A DNA stretch of 64,000 bases from Peterkaempfera bronchialis (GTDB lineage: Bacteria; Actinomycetota; Actinomycetes; Streptomycetales; Streptomycetaceae): positions 1,240,001-1,304,000 of the forward strand of contig NZ_CP031264.1 in assembly GCF_003258605.2 (NCBI RefSeq), given 5' to 3'. Within the stretch, counting starts at the first letter, position 1, and each line of letters opens with the position of its first letter. A program made the position numbers and the translations under genes. This document shows positions 15,475 to 24,150 of the stretch, one piece after another. The notes under the pieces were generated by a model that was not told the DNA's origin, ran no database searches, and saw only the letters and a program-made list of their open reading frames with translations.

Positions 15475-17261
15475 GGTCCTCGAACGCGGAGATCACCGGC
15501 GGTGGCGGCACCAGCCTCCATGGCGGCATCGACCCTCATGACTACATCGCCGTACACGGCCCCCGGGCCGGCGACCGGATCCGGCTCGGTGACTCCGGGC
15601 TGATCATCCGGGTGGAGTCCGACTCCCAGGCCCCGGGCGACGAGTTCCTGGCCGGCTTCGGCAAGACCGCCCGGGACGGACTGCACCTCAAGGCCGCCGC
15701 CGTCCGCGCCACCTGCGACGTGGTGATCAGCAATGTCACCGTGATCGACGCGGTACTGGGCATCCGCAAGACCTCGATCGGGCTGATCGGCGGCCGGATC
15801 GCCGCCATCGGCCGGGCCGGCAACCCGGACACCCTGGACGGGGTGGACGTCGTCGTCGGCACGGGCACCACCATCGTCTCGGGCGAGGGCCTGATCGCCA
15901 CCGCCGGTGCCATCGACACCCATGTCCATCTGCTCTCCCCCCGCATCATGGAGGCATCGCTCGCCTCCGGTGTCACCACGATCATCGGCCAGGAGTTCGG
16001 GCCGGTCTGGGGCGTCGGCGTCAACTCCCCCTGGGCGCTTCGGCACGCCTTCAATGCCTTCGATGCCTGGCCGGTCAACATCGGCTTCCTCGCCCGTGGC
16101 TCCTCCTCCGACGAGGCGCCCCTGGTGGAGGCGCTGGCCGAGGGCGGCGCCTCCGGCTTCAAGGTGCACGAGGACATGGGCGCCCACACCCGCGCCCTGG
16201 ACACCGCGCTGCGCGTCGCCGAGGAGCACGACGTCCAGGTCGCCCTGCACACCGACGGCCTCAATGAATGCCTCTCGGTGGACGACACCCTCGCCGTCCT
16301 CGGGGGCCGCACCATCCACGCCTTCCACATCGAGGGCTGCGGCGGCGGCCATGTCCCCAATGTGCTGCGCATGGCCGGCGTACCCAATGTCATCGGCTCC
16401 TCGACCAACCCCACCCTCCCCTTCGGACGCGACGCGCTCGGCGAGCACTTCGGCATGATCGTCTCCGCCCATGCCCTCAAGGTGGACCTCCCCGGCGACG
16501 CCGCGATGGCCCGCGACCGGATCCGCGCCGGCACCATGGGCGCCGAGGACGTCCTGCACGACCTGGGCATGATCGGCATCACCTCCTCGGATGCCCAGGG
16601 CATGGGCCGTGCCGGCGAGACCGTACGCCGCACCTTCGCCATGGCCGGGAAGATGAAGGGCGAACTGGGCCCACTGGACGGCACCTCCTCCCTCGGCGAA
16701 CGCGACAGCGGCGACGACAACGAGCGGGTCCTGCGCTACATCGCCAAACTCACCATCAACCCCGCCCTGGCCCATGGCCTGGCCCATGAGGTCGGCTCCC
16801 TGGAGGTCGGCAAGCTCGCCGACATCGTCCTCTGGCGCCCCGACCACTTCGGCGCCAAACCCCAACTGGTCCTCAAGGCGGGCTTCCCGGCGTACGGCGT
16901 GGTCGGCGACCCCAATGCCTCCACCGACACCTGCGAACCGCTGGTGCTGGGACCGCAGTTCGGCGCCCATGGGGCCACCGCCGCCGACCTGTCGGTGGCC
17001 TTCGTCGCCCAGGCTGCCGCCGACGCCGCAGACCCCGGCGCCTCCGGCATGGCACACCGCCCCGGCGACGGCATGCCCACCCGCCGCCGCCGCGTCGGCG
17101 TACGCGGAACCCGGGGCATCGGCCCGCGCGACATGGTCCGCAACGGCCGCACCGGCGAGGTACGGGTCGACGCCACCACCGGCCTGGTCACCCTTGACGG
17201 CGCACCACTGCGCTCCGAACCCGCCGACAGCGTCTCGCTCAGCCGCCTCTACTTCCTCTGA
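15471..17261 (+). CDS. ureC: Urease alpha subunit, non-canonical
   Basis: 596 residues, slightly longer than the usual ~570. Nickel-site residues are kept: DTHVH near 150, GFKVHED with the carbamylated Lys at 231, LHTDGLNE near 258, HIEGCGGGH near 287, and SSDAQGMGR near 373. The mobile flap differs: the usual VCHH segment reads SAHA, so the flap Cys is Ala333 while the catalytic His334 stays. The C-terminus has an extra segment with TRRRRVGVRGTRGIG. No ureD, ureE, ureF or ureG lies in the window, so nickel loading must come from elsewhere. Followed by agmatine deiminase. It could be a urease-like amidohydrolase with another preferred substrate. Confidence 0.88.
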   Translation: MRSSNAEITGGGGTSLHGGIDPHDYIAVHGPRAGDRIRLGDSGLIIRVESDSQAPGDEFLAGFGKTARDGLHLKAAAVRATCDVVISNVTVIDAVLGIRKTSIGLIGGRIAAIGRAGNPDTLDGVDVVVGTGTTIVSGEGLIATAGAIDTHVHLLSPRIMEASLASGVTTIIGQEFGPVWGVGVNSPWALRHAFNAFDAWPVNIGFLARGSSSDEAPLVEALAEGGASGFKVHEDMGAHTRALDTALRVAEEHDVQVALHTDGLNECLSVDDTLAVLGGRTIHAFHIEGCGGGHVPNVLRMAGVPNVIGSSTNPTLPFGRDALGEHFGMIVSAHALKVDLPGDAAMARDRIRAGTMGAEDVLHDLGMIGITSSDAQGMGRAGETVRRTFAMAGKMKGELGPLDGTSSLGERDSGDDNERVLRYIAKLTINPALAHGLAHEVGSLEVGKLADIVLWRPDHFGAKPQLVLKAGFPAYGVVGDPNASTDTCEPLVLGPQFGAHGATAADLSVAFVAQAAADAADPGASGMAHRPGDGMPTRRRRVGVRGTRGIGPRDMVRNGRTGEVRVDATTGLVTLDGAPLRSEPADSVSLSRLYFL

Positions 17262-17330
17262 GCCTCGACCTCACACCACCTCACACCGCCTCACACGGCC
17301 CCACTCCTCCCCACGCTTCTAGGACCACCG

Positions 17331-18386
17331 ATGACCAGCCCCACCCCCTCCGAACTCGGCTTCTCCATGCCCGCCGAATGGCAACCCCATGAGCGCACCT
17401 GGATGGCCTTCCCCACCCCCAACGACACCTTCGGCTCCGACCCCGCCGACGGCAGCGACCTTGACACCGCCCGCCGCGCCTGGGCCTCTGTCGCCAACAC
17501 CATCGTCCGCCACGAGCCGGTCAGCCTCATCGCCAATATTGGGGAAATGGAGACCGCCCGCCGCTATGTCTCCCCCTCGGTGGAGATCGTCGAGCGACCG
17601 CTGGACGACGCCTGGATGCGCGATATCGGCCCCACCTTCCTCACCGACGGCAATGGCGGCCTGGCCGCCGCCGACTGGGTCTTCAACGGCTGGGGCGCCC
17701 AGTCCTGGGCCTCCTGGGACCACGACGAGCACATCGCCGAGCATGTCACCGGCCTGGCCGGCGCCCGCCGCTTCGCCTCCCGGCTGGTCAACGAGGGCGG
17801 CGGCATCCACGTCGACGGCGAGGGCACCGTCCTGATCACCGAGACCGTCCAGCTGGACCCCGGCCGCAACCCCGACTGGACCAGGGAGCAGGTCGAACAG
17901 GAACTGCACGCCTTCCTCGGCACCCGCAAGGCGATCTGGCTGCCCCGTGGCCTCACCCGCGACTACGACGAGTTCGGCACCCGGGGCCACGTCGACATCG
18001 TCGCCGCCTTCCTCAAGCCCGGCCTGGTCGTCACCCACAGCCAGCCCGACCCCGCCCACCCCGACCACGAGGTCGGCAAGGAGATCGCCGCCCTGCTGCG
18101 CTCCTCCACCGACGCCCACGGCCGCCCCCTGGAGGTCGTCGAACTGGCCGCCCCCACCGTGCTGCACGACGAGGACGGCGAACCGGTCGACTACTCCTAC
18201 ATCAACCACTACCTGGCCAACGGCACCGTCGTCCTCTGCGCCTTCGGCGACCCCCGCGACGAGGCGGCGGCCGAGGTCTTCGCCAAGGTCTTCCCGGAGC
18301 GTACGGTCGAACTGGTCGACGCCCGGCCGATCTTCGCCAACGGGGGCGGGATCCACTGCATCACGCAGCAGCAGCCCAGGGTCTGA
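17331..18386 (+). CDS. aguA: Agmatine deiminase
   Basis: 351 residues, standard for the Porphyromonas-type peptidyl-arginine deiminase family. It converts agmatine to N-carbamoylputrescine and ammonia. Motifs: MPAEWQPHERTWMAFP at the start, DDAWMRDIGPTF near 90, VNEGGGIHVDGEG with the catalytic His near 160, TRGHVDIVAAF near 220, and NGGGIHCITQQQP at the C-terminus with the nucleophilic Cys. ATG 17331 has an AGGA ribosome site. It lies 69 bases after ureC on the same strand, so the three genes may form one nitrogen-release operon, although deiminase itself does not produce urea. Confidence 0.93.
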   Translation: MTSPTPSELGFSMPAEWQPHERTWMAFPTPNDTFGSDPADGSDLDTARRAWASVANTIVRHEPVSLIANIGEMETARRYVSPSVEIVERPLDDAWMRDIGPTFLTDGNGGLAAADWVFNGWGAQSWASWDHDEHIAEHVTGLAGARRFASRLVNEGGGIHVDGEGTVLITETVQLDPGRNPDWTREQVEQELHAFLGTRKAIWLPRGLTRDYDEFGTRGHVDIVAAFLKPGLVVTHSQPDPAHPDHEVGKEIAALLRSSTDAHGRPLEVVELAAPTVLHDEDGEPVDYSYINHYLANGTVVLCAFGDPRDEAAAEVFAKVFPERTVELVDARPIFANGGGIHCITQQQPRV

Positions 18387-18623
18387 CGGCCCGACAGGCC
18401 GGGCCACGAGGCCGAGGCGGCTCAGTCGTCGCCGCTCCCGCGAAGGCAGCCAGGCTCCGGAGAGCGTCCACCCCGTCGGGATCGAAGTCGCGCTGTGCGG
18501 CCTTCCGTCGGCAAGTACACACCCGATAGTCACGAATGGGACACGAACCCTGCACAGCAGCCCCCGCTGCCGCGCACCGCTGACACTCTGTGCGGACTCC
18601 ACCACCAGAACCTCGGGGGTCAC

Positions 18624-19133
18624 ATGCACAACCCTTATCAGCAGCCGCCCGCACGGCGGGGCGGGCAGTCCACGGGCAAGGGACCGAAGCTCGCAGCCAT
18701 GGGCTGCGGCGGCCTTCTTGTGCTGCTGCTGGCCGGCTCCGTCGGAGCCGCCATCGGCGGTGGCGGTGAACCGGGCCCCAAGGCGGTGCCGACCGTCACC
18801 GCCACCACCACCGTCACCGCCATGGTCACCGCCGAAGCCGAAGCCGAAGCCGAACCGGCGCCCACGGTCACGGTCACGGTCACCGCCACCAAAACGGTCA
18901 AGGCCACGGTCACCGCTACCGCCACGGTCACCGCGAAGGCGGCATCGTCAGGCACCCGCAGCAGCACAAGCGGCGGCAGCAGCGGGGGCAGTGGCAGCAG
19001 CGGTGGCAGCGGTGGTCAGAGCAACGACCACGGCGGTGCGACGGCCCTGTGCAATGACGGCACCCTCTCATTCGCGGCCCACCACCAGGGGGCCTGCTCC
19101 CATCACCACGGAGTGGCCGTCTGGTACAAGTGA
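18624..19133 (+). CDS. Membrane-anchored surface protein with DUF3761 C-terminus
   Basis: 169 residues. A short Pro/Gln-rich cytoplasmic start, one hydrophobic segment (residues ~25-48, GCGGLLVLLLAGSVGAAIGGG), then a long Thr/Val/Ala-rich stalk of VTATTTVT-like repeats with an EAEAEAE block (a 6-base repeat at about 18831-18856) and a Ser/Gly linker. The end is the DUF3761 motif: ALCNDGTLSFAAHHQGACSHHHGVAVWY, two Cys and a His cluster that could bind metal or form a disulfide. Exported and anchored by its N-terminus; function unknown. ATG 18624 follows GGGGGT; the upstream in-frame extension is not protein-like. Confidence 0.8.
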   Translation: MHNPYQQPPARRGGQSTGKGPKLAAMGCGGLLVLLLAGSVGAAIGGGGEPGPKAVPTVTATTTVTAMVTAEAEAEAEPAPTVTVTVTATKTVKATVTATATVTAKAASSGTRSSTSGGSSGGSGSSGGSGGQSNDHGGATALCNDGTLSFAAHHQGACSHHHGVAVWYK

Positions 19134-19218
19134 GGCCCCCCGGGCGGGGGCGTGCCCTCGGTGCGGCGGGTGGCCGGGGCCTGGTTTACTCACCCTTGAG
19201 CACCATGTGAGGGAGGGT

Positions 19219-19845
19219 GTGATCGCCATCCGTCCGCGAGAGAGCGGGGCGGGCCGCACCCGGCGGGCCGCTCAGCCCAGGGAGCAGGTGCTGGCCGCCG
19301 CCATGGCGGCCATCGCCGAGCATGGGCTCGCCAAGCTGACCATGGCGGGTCTTGGCAGGCAGGTCGGGATGAGCGGCGGTCACCTGCTCTACTACTTCGG
19401 CAGCAAGGACCAGCTGCTGCTGGAGACGCTGCGCTGGAGCGAGGAGCAGTTGGGCGAGCGGCGCCGCGAGGTGCTGGGCCGTACGGCGGTGGCCGCCCGG
19501 GTCCGGCTCGCCGAGTATGCCGACCTGTATCTGCCCGACGGCCCCGGTGATCCGCGCTGGACCCTCTGGATCGAGGTGTGGGGCCGCTCCCTCGGCGGCG
19601 AGGAGATGCGCGGCGGCCAGGTGGCGATCGAGGAACCGTGGCATCGCGATCTGGTGGCGCTGCTGGAGGAGGGTTCGGGCGCCGGGGAGTTCGGCCCGGT
19701 GGACGCGGAGGCGGCGGCCGTACGGATCCGGGCGCTGCTGGACGGGTTCTCCACGCCGATCGCGATCGGGCTGCCCGGGGTGCGGCGGGAGGAGTCGCTG
19801 GCGCATATCGCCGCCGTGCTGGACACCCTGCTGGCCGGGGGCTGA
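19219..19845 (+). CDS. TetR-family transcriptional regulator
   Basis: 208 residues. The N-terminal helix-turn-helix is clear: AAMAAIAEHGLAKLTMAGLGRQVGMSG then HLLYYFGSKDQLLLETLRW (residues ~25-70), the BetI/TetR pattern. The rest is the ligand-binding helical domain. I start at GTG 19219, two bases after GGAGG; GTG 19207 in frame is an alternative. It is convergent with the repeat-bearing PP2C gene and has no obvious divergent target, so it probably regulates itself or distant genes. Confidence 0.85.
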   Translation: MIAIRPRESGAGRTRRAAQPREQVLAAAMAAIAEHGLAKLTMAGLGRQVGMSGGHLLYYFGSKDQLLLETLRWSEEQLGERRREVLGRTAVAARVRLAEYADLYLPDGPGDPRWTLWIEVWGRSLGGEEMRGGQVAIEEPWHRDLVALLEEGSGAGEFGPVDAEAAAVRIRALLDGFSTPIAIGLPGVRREESLAHIAAVLDTLLAGG

Positions 19846-19863
19846 AGCGGAGGCGGCGGCGCG

Positions 19864-21375
19864 TCAGCCGCTCCAGAGCACCACTGCGGTGCGGTCGTCG
19901 GCGTAGCCCTTGGCGCGTACCTGGAGTTGGCGCAGGAAGTCCACCGTCCCCGGCGGGTGCGGGTGGGACCAGTGGGCGGCGAGGAAACCGGCCACGGCCG
20001 GTTCCTCGCGCACCGGGTCGGCGAAGCCCGCCGTGGCCAGCAGCAGCACGTCCCCGGGGCTCGCCGGGACCAGCCGGAAGCGGAAGGCTTGGTCGGACGG
20101 CGGGTCGGCGGCGGGCTGCTGCTCGCCCGGGTGGTGCAGCAGCCGGGCCCCGTAGGCGTCGATCCAGTGGGCGGAGCGCAGCAGGAACAGGCCGCCCGGG
20201 CCGATCCCGAAGCAGACCCGGTCACCGGCGGAGGGGTCGAGCGGGGAGAGTACACAGTGCAGCGAACCGGCGGCGGGTTCCTGCGGATCGCGTGGGTCCT
20301 GGGGGTCGCGCAGATACTGGGCGGCGCGGGCGGCCATCCGCTGGAGTCCGAAACGCAGCCCGTCGCGTGCCCCGCTGCGCAGGTCGGCGACCAGTTCGGC
20401 GCGGCTGCGGCCGACGGCGGCGGCGAGTTGGCGGCAGGCCTCGGCCGCTGCGAGCGGCGGTGCCTCGGCGCTCCGGGCGGCCCCGGCCACCACGGTGACC
20501 AGGATGCCGTCCGGCGGTTCGCCGAACCGGGCCACGAGCAGGGCGTCGCGGCGCGGCTCGCCCCGGTAGCGGGCGGAGTCGCCGCGCACGCTGGCGGCCC
20601 GCAGGGTGAGGGTGCCGTAGCGGGCGCCCTCCACGGCGGTGTCGGGGACCAGTTCCGCGAGGAGGTCGGGGTCGGCGAGGGGGAGCGCCGACGGCTCGGG
20701 GTCATAGGTGGGCGGTCTGTCGCCGATGTGCGGGAGCGGGGGCGCGGGCGCGGGCTGCGGGGCGGGCGGCGGCGCCTTCGCGCTCTGGGGCTGCCCGGTC
20801 GCGGCGGTCGGCTCGGTCGGCGGTTTCCCGTCGCTGCCGCGCGGCGGGTCGGTCGGTGCCCCGGCCGAGCGGGGGTCGGGCACCGTCGGGGGGCGGCGGC
20901 GCGGATCGGCGGCAGGCTCGGCGGGCTCGGCGGGCTCGGCAGCCGGGGTGGCGGCGTTGTCCCGGGGGTCCCGTACGGGCGTCGGCTCAACCGGCGGCGG
21001 AACCACAGCCGCGCCCGGGCCGCCCATAGCGCCCTGCGCAGAGTCGAACCACTCATCCACCGTCGACATCCCCCGCGCCCCCGCATCGGCCGGTGGCGAG
21101 ACCACGTCCGAAGCCGGATCGCCGATGACGCCCTGCGCAGAGTCGAACCACTCATCCACCGTCGACACCCCCGCATCCCCAGGCGGCGGGACCACGCCGG
21201 AGCCCGAATCCGAGTCGCCGATGACGCCTTGCACCGAGTCGAACCACTCGTCCACCGAGCCCTGCCCGGTGCGGGCCAGGGGTGTGTCGGGGACCGTGCT
21301 GCGGGGGCCCTGGTACACGCTGTGCCACCAGGTGTCCTCGGCACCGTCCCGGGGTGTCGTCTCCTGGCTGCTCAT
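19864..21375 (-). CDS. PP2C-like protein with three N-terminal 33-residue repeats
   Basis: 503 residues. After MSSQETTPRDGAEDTWWHSVYQG there are three repeats of about 33 residues, each starting VDEWFDS(V/A)QG with an Asp/Pro/Gly tail. A Pro-rich region of ~110 residues follows, then a C-terminal domain (~235-503) with PP2C features: DALLVARFGEPPDGILVTVVAG, GPGGLFLLRSAHWIDAYG, GDVLLLATAGFADPV and a closing YADDRTAVVLWSG, the usual last aspartate motif. It lacks a clear first RxxMED motif, so catalysis is uncertain. ATG 21375 has GGAGGAG upstream. The Trp/Asp/Phe motifs look like short docking sites. Confidence 0.75.
   Translation of the reverse strand: MSSQETTPRDGAEDTWWHSVYQGPRSTVPDTPLARTGQGSVDEWFDSVQGVIGDSDSGSGVVPPPGDAGVSTVDEWFDSAQGVIGDPASDVVSPPADAGARGMSTVDEWFDSAQGAMGGPGAAVVPPPVEPTPVRDPRDNAATPAAEPAEPAEPAADPRRRPPTVPDPRSAGAPTDPPRGSDGKPPTEPTAATGQPQSAKAPPPAPQPAPAPPLPHIGDRPPTYDPEPSALPLADPDLLAELVPDTAVEGARYGTLTLRAASVRGDSARYRGEPRRDALLVARFGEPPDGILVTVVAGAARSAEAPPLAAAEACRQLAAAVGRSRAELVADLRSGARDGLRFGLQRMAARAAQYLRDPQDPRDPQEPAAGSLHCVLSPLDPSAGDRVCFGIGPGGLFLLRSAHWIDAYGARLLHHPGEQQPAADPPSDQAFRFRLVPASPGDVLLLATAGFADPVREEPAVAGFLAAHWSHPHPPGTVDFLRQLQVRAKGYADDRTAVVLWSG
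21031..21257 (-). repeat. Three 33-codon direct repeats inside the PP2C-like gene
   Basis: Copies at 21031-21068 and 21130-21167 are identical over 38 bases; a diverged copy lies at 21226-21257. Spacing is 99 and 96 bases, so the frame is kept. Near-identity of the first two points to recent duplication or gene conversion. Confidence 0.9.
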
Positions 21376-21694
21376 CGTCGCTCTCCTCCGCCGGGTGGAT
21401 GGGGTGAACTCCTGTGCTCGCAGGAGCTGCTGAGCGGTCACCGGATTGCAGCGGTCCGTGGGCCATTGTCCACAGGCGCGGCGGCGTACGCCGGGTGAAC
21501 CACGGGATTGAGACACCTCGGAGACCCGGGCCGCCCGCCGGGTCGCCGCCGGCCGCACTGGCAGAGTCCGCAGGTGATCGAACATGATGTCGGAGGCGGT
21601 TCGGTGCGACGCGCGCGACCGCCACGGCACCGCGCGTCGCAGCGCAGCGCCTGCGGACGCGGCTGCCGGAGGCAGCGAGTAAGGGGTGGGTCGA

Positions 21695-22729
21695 GTGCTC
21701 GGCTTCGTCGGACTGGACGACCGCGAGGAGAGCGCCTACCGCGCGCTGGTCGGGGTGGGCGCGGCTGCCGCGCCTGAGCTGGCGCGGCGGTTGGGCGCCG
21801 CCGAGGACGAGATCGCCGTGGCGCTGCGGCGGTTGGAGCAGCGCGGGCTGGCGGCTCCGTCGCCGGGTCGGCCGGAGCGGTATGTGGCGGCCCCGCCCGC
21901 GGTGGCCCTGGGCGCGCTGCTCTCCCAGCGCAGGCATGAGCTGGACCAGGCGGAGCTTGCGGTCTCGGCGCTGGCCCGGGAGTACCGGGTGGGCGCGGCG
22001 GACATGGCGGCGCACGACCTGATGGAGGTGGTGACGGGCCTGGAGGCGGTGCGGCACCGCTTCGAGCAGTTGCAGTTGGGGGCCCGGCGGGAGGTGCTGG
22101 CGATGGTCACCGCGCGGCCCGTCGCGGTGACCGGGGAGGAGAACGCCGCCGAGGAGCGCGCGGTGGAGCGCGGTGTGGCGTACCGGGTGGTGGTGGAGCG
22201 CAGCCTGCTGAGCCGCCCCGGCGGCCTGGTGGAGCTGGCCGCCGCGCTCGGCCGTGATGAGCAGGTGCGGATGGTGGACGCGGTGCCGTCGAAGCTGATC
22301 GTGGCGGACCGGTCGATGGCGCTGATCCCGCTGACGGCGGGTTCGGCCTCGACCGAGCCGGCCGCGCTGGTGGTGCACGCCAGCGGGTTGCTGGAGGCGC
22401 TGGTCGGGCTGTTCGAGGCGGTGTGGGAGCACGCCCGTCCGGTACGGCTCTCGGGTGCCGTGGCGGAGCAGTCCGAGCCGGACCAGCCGGACGGCACCGA
22501 CCTCCAGATTCTGTCGCTGCTGCTGATGGGCCTCACGGACAGCAGCGTCGCCAAGCAGCTGGAGCTGGGGCTGCGCACGGTGCAGCGGCGGGTGAAGCGG
22601 CTGATGGACATGGCGGCGGTGTCCACCAGGATGCAGCTGGGGTGGCATGCGTACGAGAAGGGATGGGTGCAGCGGCAGCCTGCGGGGGCGCAGGCTGCGG
22701 CGCCGGACGATGCCGCCCGGGGTGCGTAG
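21695..22729 (+). CDS. TrmB-like / LuxR-type transcriptional regulator
   Basis: 344 residues. The N-terminus is a TrmB-style winged helix (GLDDREESAYRALVGVG, then APELARRLGAAEDEIAVALRRLEQRGL, residues ~5-55). A central helical/sensor region spans ~70-265. The C-terminus is a LuxR-type helix-turn-helix: LQILSLLLMGLTDSSVAKQL, then RTVQRRVKRLMDMAAVSTRMQLG (~270-320). This two-headed design is common in streptomycetes, usually as orphan or secondary-metabolite regulators. GTG 21695 is chosen because AAGGGG lies eight bases upstream; GTG 21686 is an in-frame alternative. Divergent from the repeat-bearing PP2C gene, which may be a target. Confidence 0.85.
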   Translation: MLGFVGLDDREESAYRALVGVGAAAAPELARRLGAAEDEIAVALRRLEQRGLAAPSPGRPERYVAAPPAVALGALLSQRRHELDQAELAVSALAREYRVGAADMAAHDLMEVVTGLEAVRHRFEQLQLGARREVLAMVTARPVAVTGEENAAEERAVERGVAYRVVVERSLLSRPGGLVELAAALGRDEQVRMVDAVPSKLIVADRSMALIPLTAGSASTEPAALVVHASGLLEALVGLFEAVWEHARPVRLSGAVAEQSEPDQPDGTDLQILSLLLMGLTDSSVAKQLELGLRTVQRRVKRLMDMAAVSTRMQLGWHAYEKGWVQRQPAGAQAAAPDDAARGA

Positions 22730-22803
22730 AAGAGGTGTAAGAGCGCAAAGAGAGGCCGCTCGACCCCGACCCTCTCACCCGTTCGGCTGATTAATATGTG
22801 CGC

Positions 22804-23352
22804 ATGACCGTATCTGTTCACGGACAACGCCCGGCGTGGCAGGCCCTGCGGCCCAGCCCGTCGGCGCGGACCCCGTGGACGGCGCTGCTGGTCATGCTGG
22901 TCCTCCTGGTGCCGTCGGCGGTGTCCGCGCACGGAACCGGCATCGGCGGTGGACACACCACCGCCGCTCCCGCGTCGACCCCTTACCCGGACGGGGCGGC
23001 CCCGGCGGACCGGGTGGGCCCGGCCCCCGTGGCGCAGCGCGGCCCTGCGATGCAGGGCTCCGGGCACTCGGGCGGCGGCGACCATGGCGTCCGGTCGGGC
23101 GCCGACCCATGGGACGACGGTCCGGCGATGCTCTGCCCCGTCCTCGGCGGCGGCAGGTCGGACAGCGGCTGCTCCAGCCACCGGCACTGCGCGCAGGACG
23201 CGATGCTGCCGAACGCCCCGCCGCAGCCGCCGGCCGCCACCCTGCCGAGGGCGCTGGTGCTGCGCCCGGTCCCCGGCGTCCAGCCGCGCGGCCCGCTGGT
23301 CGGCAGTGACCGGGCTCCCGACCTCCACCTGCTCCAGGTCCAGCGGACCTGA
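22804..23352 (+). CDS. Secreted or membrane-anchored small protein, Cys/His-bearing
   Basis: 182 residues. A hydrophobic segment (residues ~25-42, ALLVMLVLLVPSAVSAHG) looks like a signal peptide ending at SAHG or an anchor. The exported part is Gly/Pro/His-rich with MLCPV, DSGCSSHRHCAQDAMLP, giving three cysteines and nearby histidines. I do not firmly recognise the family; similar proteins (DUF6153-like) occur beside DUF305 genes in streptomycetes. The same promoter may serve the DUF3105 and DUF305 genes that follow. Start is ATG 22804 or GTG 22798; no ribosome site is visible and TTAATA lies just upstream, so the mRNA could be leaderless. Confidence 0.65.
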   Translation: MTVSVHGQRPAWQALRPSPSARTPWTALLVMLVLLVPSAVSAHGTGIGGGHTTAAPASTPYPDGAAPADRVGPAPVAQRGPAMQGSGHSGGGDHGVRSGADPWDDGPAMLCPVLGGGRSDSGCSSHRHCAQDAMLPNAPPQPPAATLPRALVLRPVPGVQPRGPLVGSDRAPDLHLLQVQRT

Positions 23353-23469
23353 GCGGAACCCCCGCCCGACCGCGTGCTCTGCCGCAGCCGGGCCGGTTCG
23401 GCGTCCCCATCCGGGGGTGCCGGGCCACTCTCCGCAATCTCTTCCGTGAACACAGAGAAGGACACACCC

Positions 23470-24150
23470 ATGGGTTCCGCTTCCAAGCAGGCCGCGGCGA
23501 CGCGCAGAGCGCGTATCGAGCAGCTGCGGCAGGAGGAGAAGCGCCGCGAGCGCCGCAACAAGATCATCGCCTTTACGGTGTCGGTCCTAGTGCTCGCGGG
23601 CATGGTCGGCGGCGGTTTCTGGATCGTCTCCGACGCCAACAGCAAGGACGACGCCAAGAAGGCCGTCGCCGCCGCCTCGGCCTCCGCCAAGGCGCAGGCC
23701 GCCAAGGTCGAGATATCCGGGGTGAAGACCTGGAAGGACCTCACCTTCAACCATGTCCAGGGCAAGGTCGACTATCCGATGACCCCGCCGGTCGGCGGGG
23801 ACCACAATGCAGCGTGGCTCGACTGCGACGGCAAGGTCTACGACAAGCAGGTGCCGAACGAGAACGCGGTGCACTCGCTGGAGCACGGCGCGGTCTGGGT
23901 CACCTACAACGACAAGGCCAGCCAGTCCGACATCACGACGCTGTCCGAGAAGGTCGCCAAGACCCCGTACTCGCTGATGAGCCCGTACCCGAGCGAGAAG
24001 GGGACCATCACCCTCTCCGCCTGGGGCACCCAGCTGGTGGTGGACAGTGCCACGGACCCTCGGGTGAACCAGTTCTTCCTCAAGTATGTGCAGGGGCCGC
24101 AGACGCGTGAGCCCGGGGCGTCGTGCAGCGATGTCGGGGTGATGCCGTGA
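23470..24150 (+). CDS. DUF3105 membrane-anchored protein
   Basis: 226 residues. A basic coiled N-terminus (KQAAATRRARIEQLRQEEK), one membrane segment (~40-60), an Ala/Lys-rich stalk, then the DUF3105 domain outside the membrane: PPVGGDHNAAWLDCDGKVYD near 115, NAVHSLEHGAVWVTY near 140, and a C-terminal Cys. The conserved His and Cys residues suggest metal or redox chemistry but the role is unknown. ATG 23470 follows GAAGGA. The stop overlaps the next gene (GTGA), so DUF3105 and DUF305 are made together. Confidence 0.87.
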   Translation: MGSASKQAAATRRARIEQLRQEEKRRERRNKIIAFTVSVLVLAGMVGGGFWIVSDANSKDDAKKAVAAASASAKAQAAKVEISGVKTWKDLTFNHVQGKVDYPMTPPVGGDHNAAWLDCDGKVYDKQVPNENAVHSLEHGAVWVTYNDKASQSDITTLSEKVAKTPYSLMSPYPSEKGTITLSAWGTQLVVDSATDPRVNQFFLKYVQGPQTREPGASCSDVGVMP

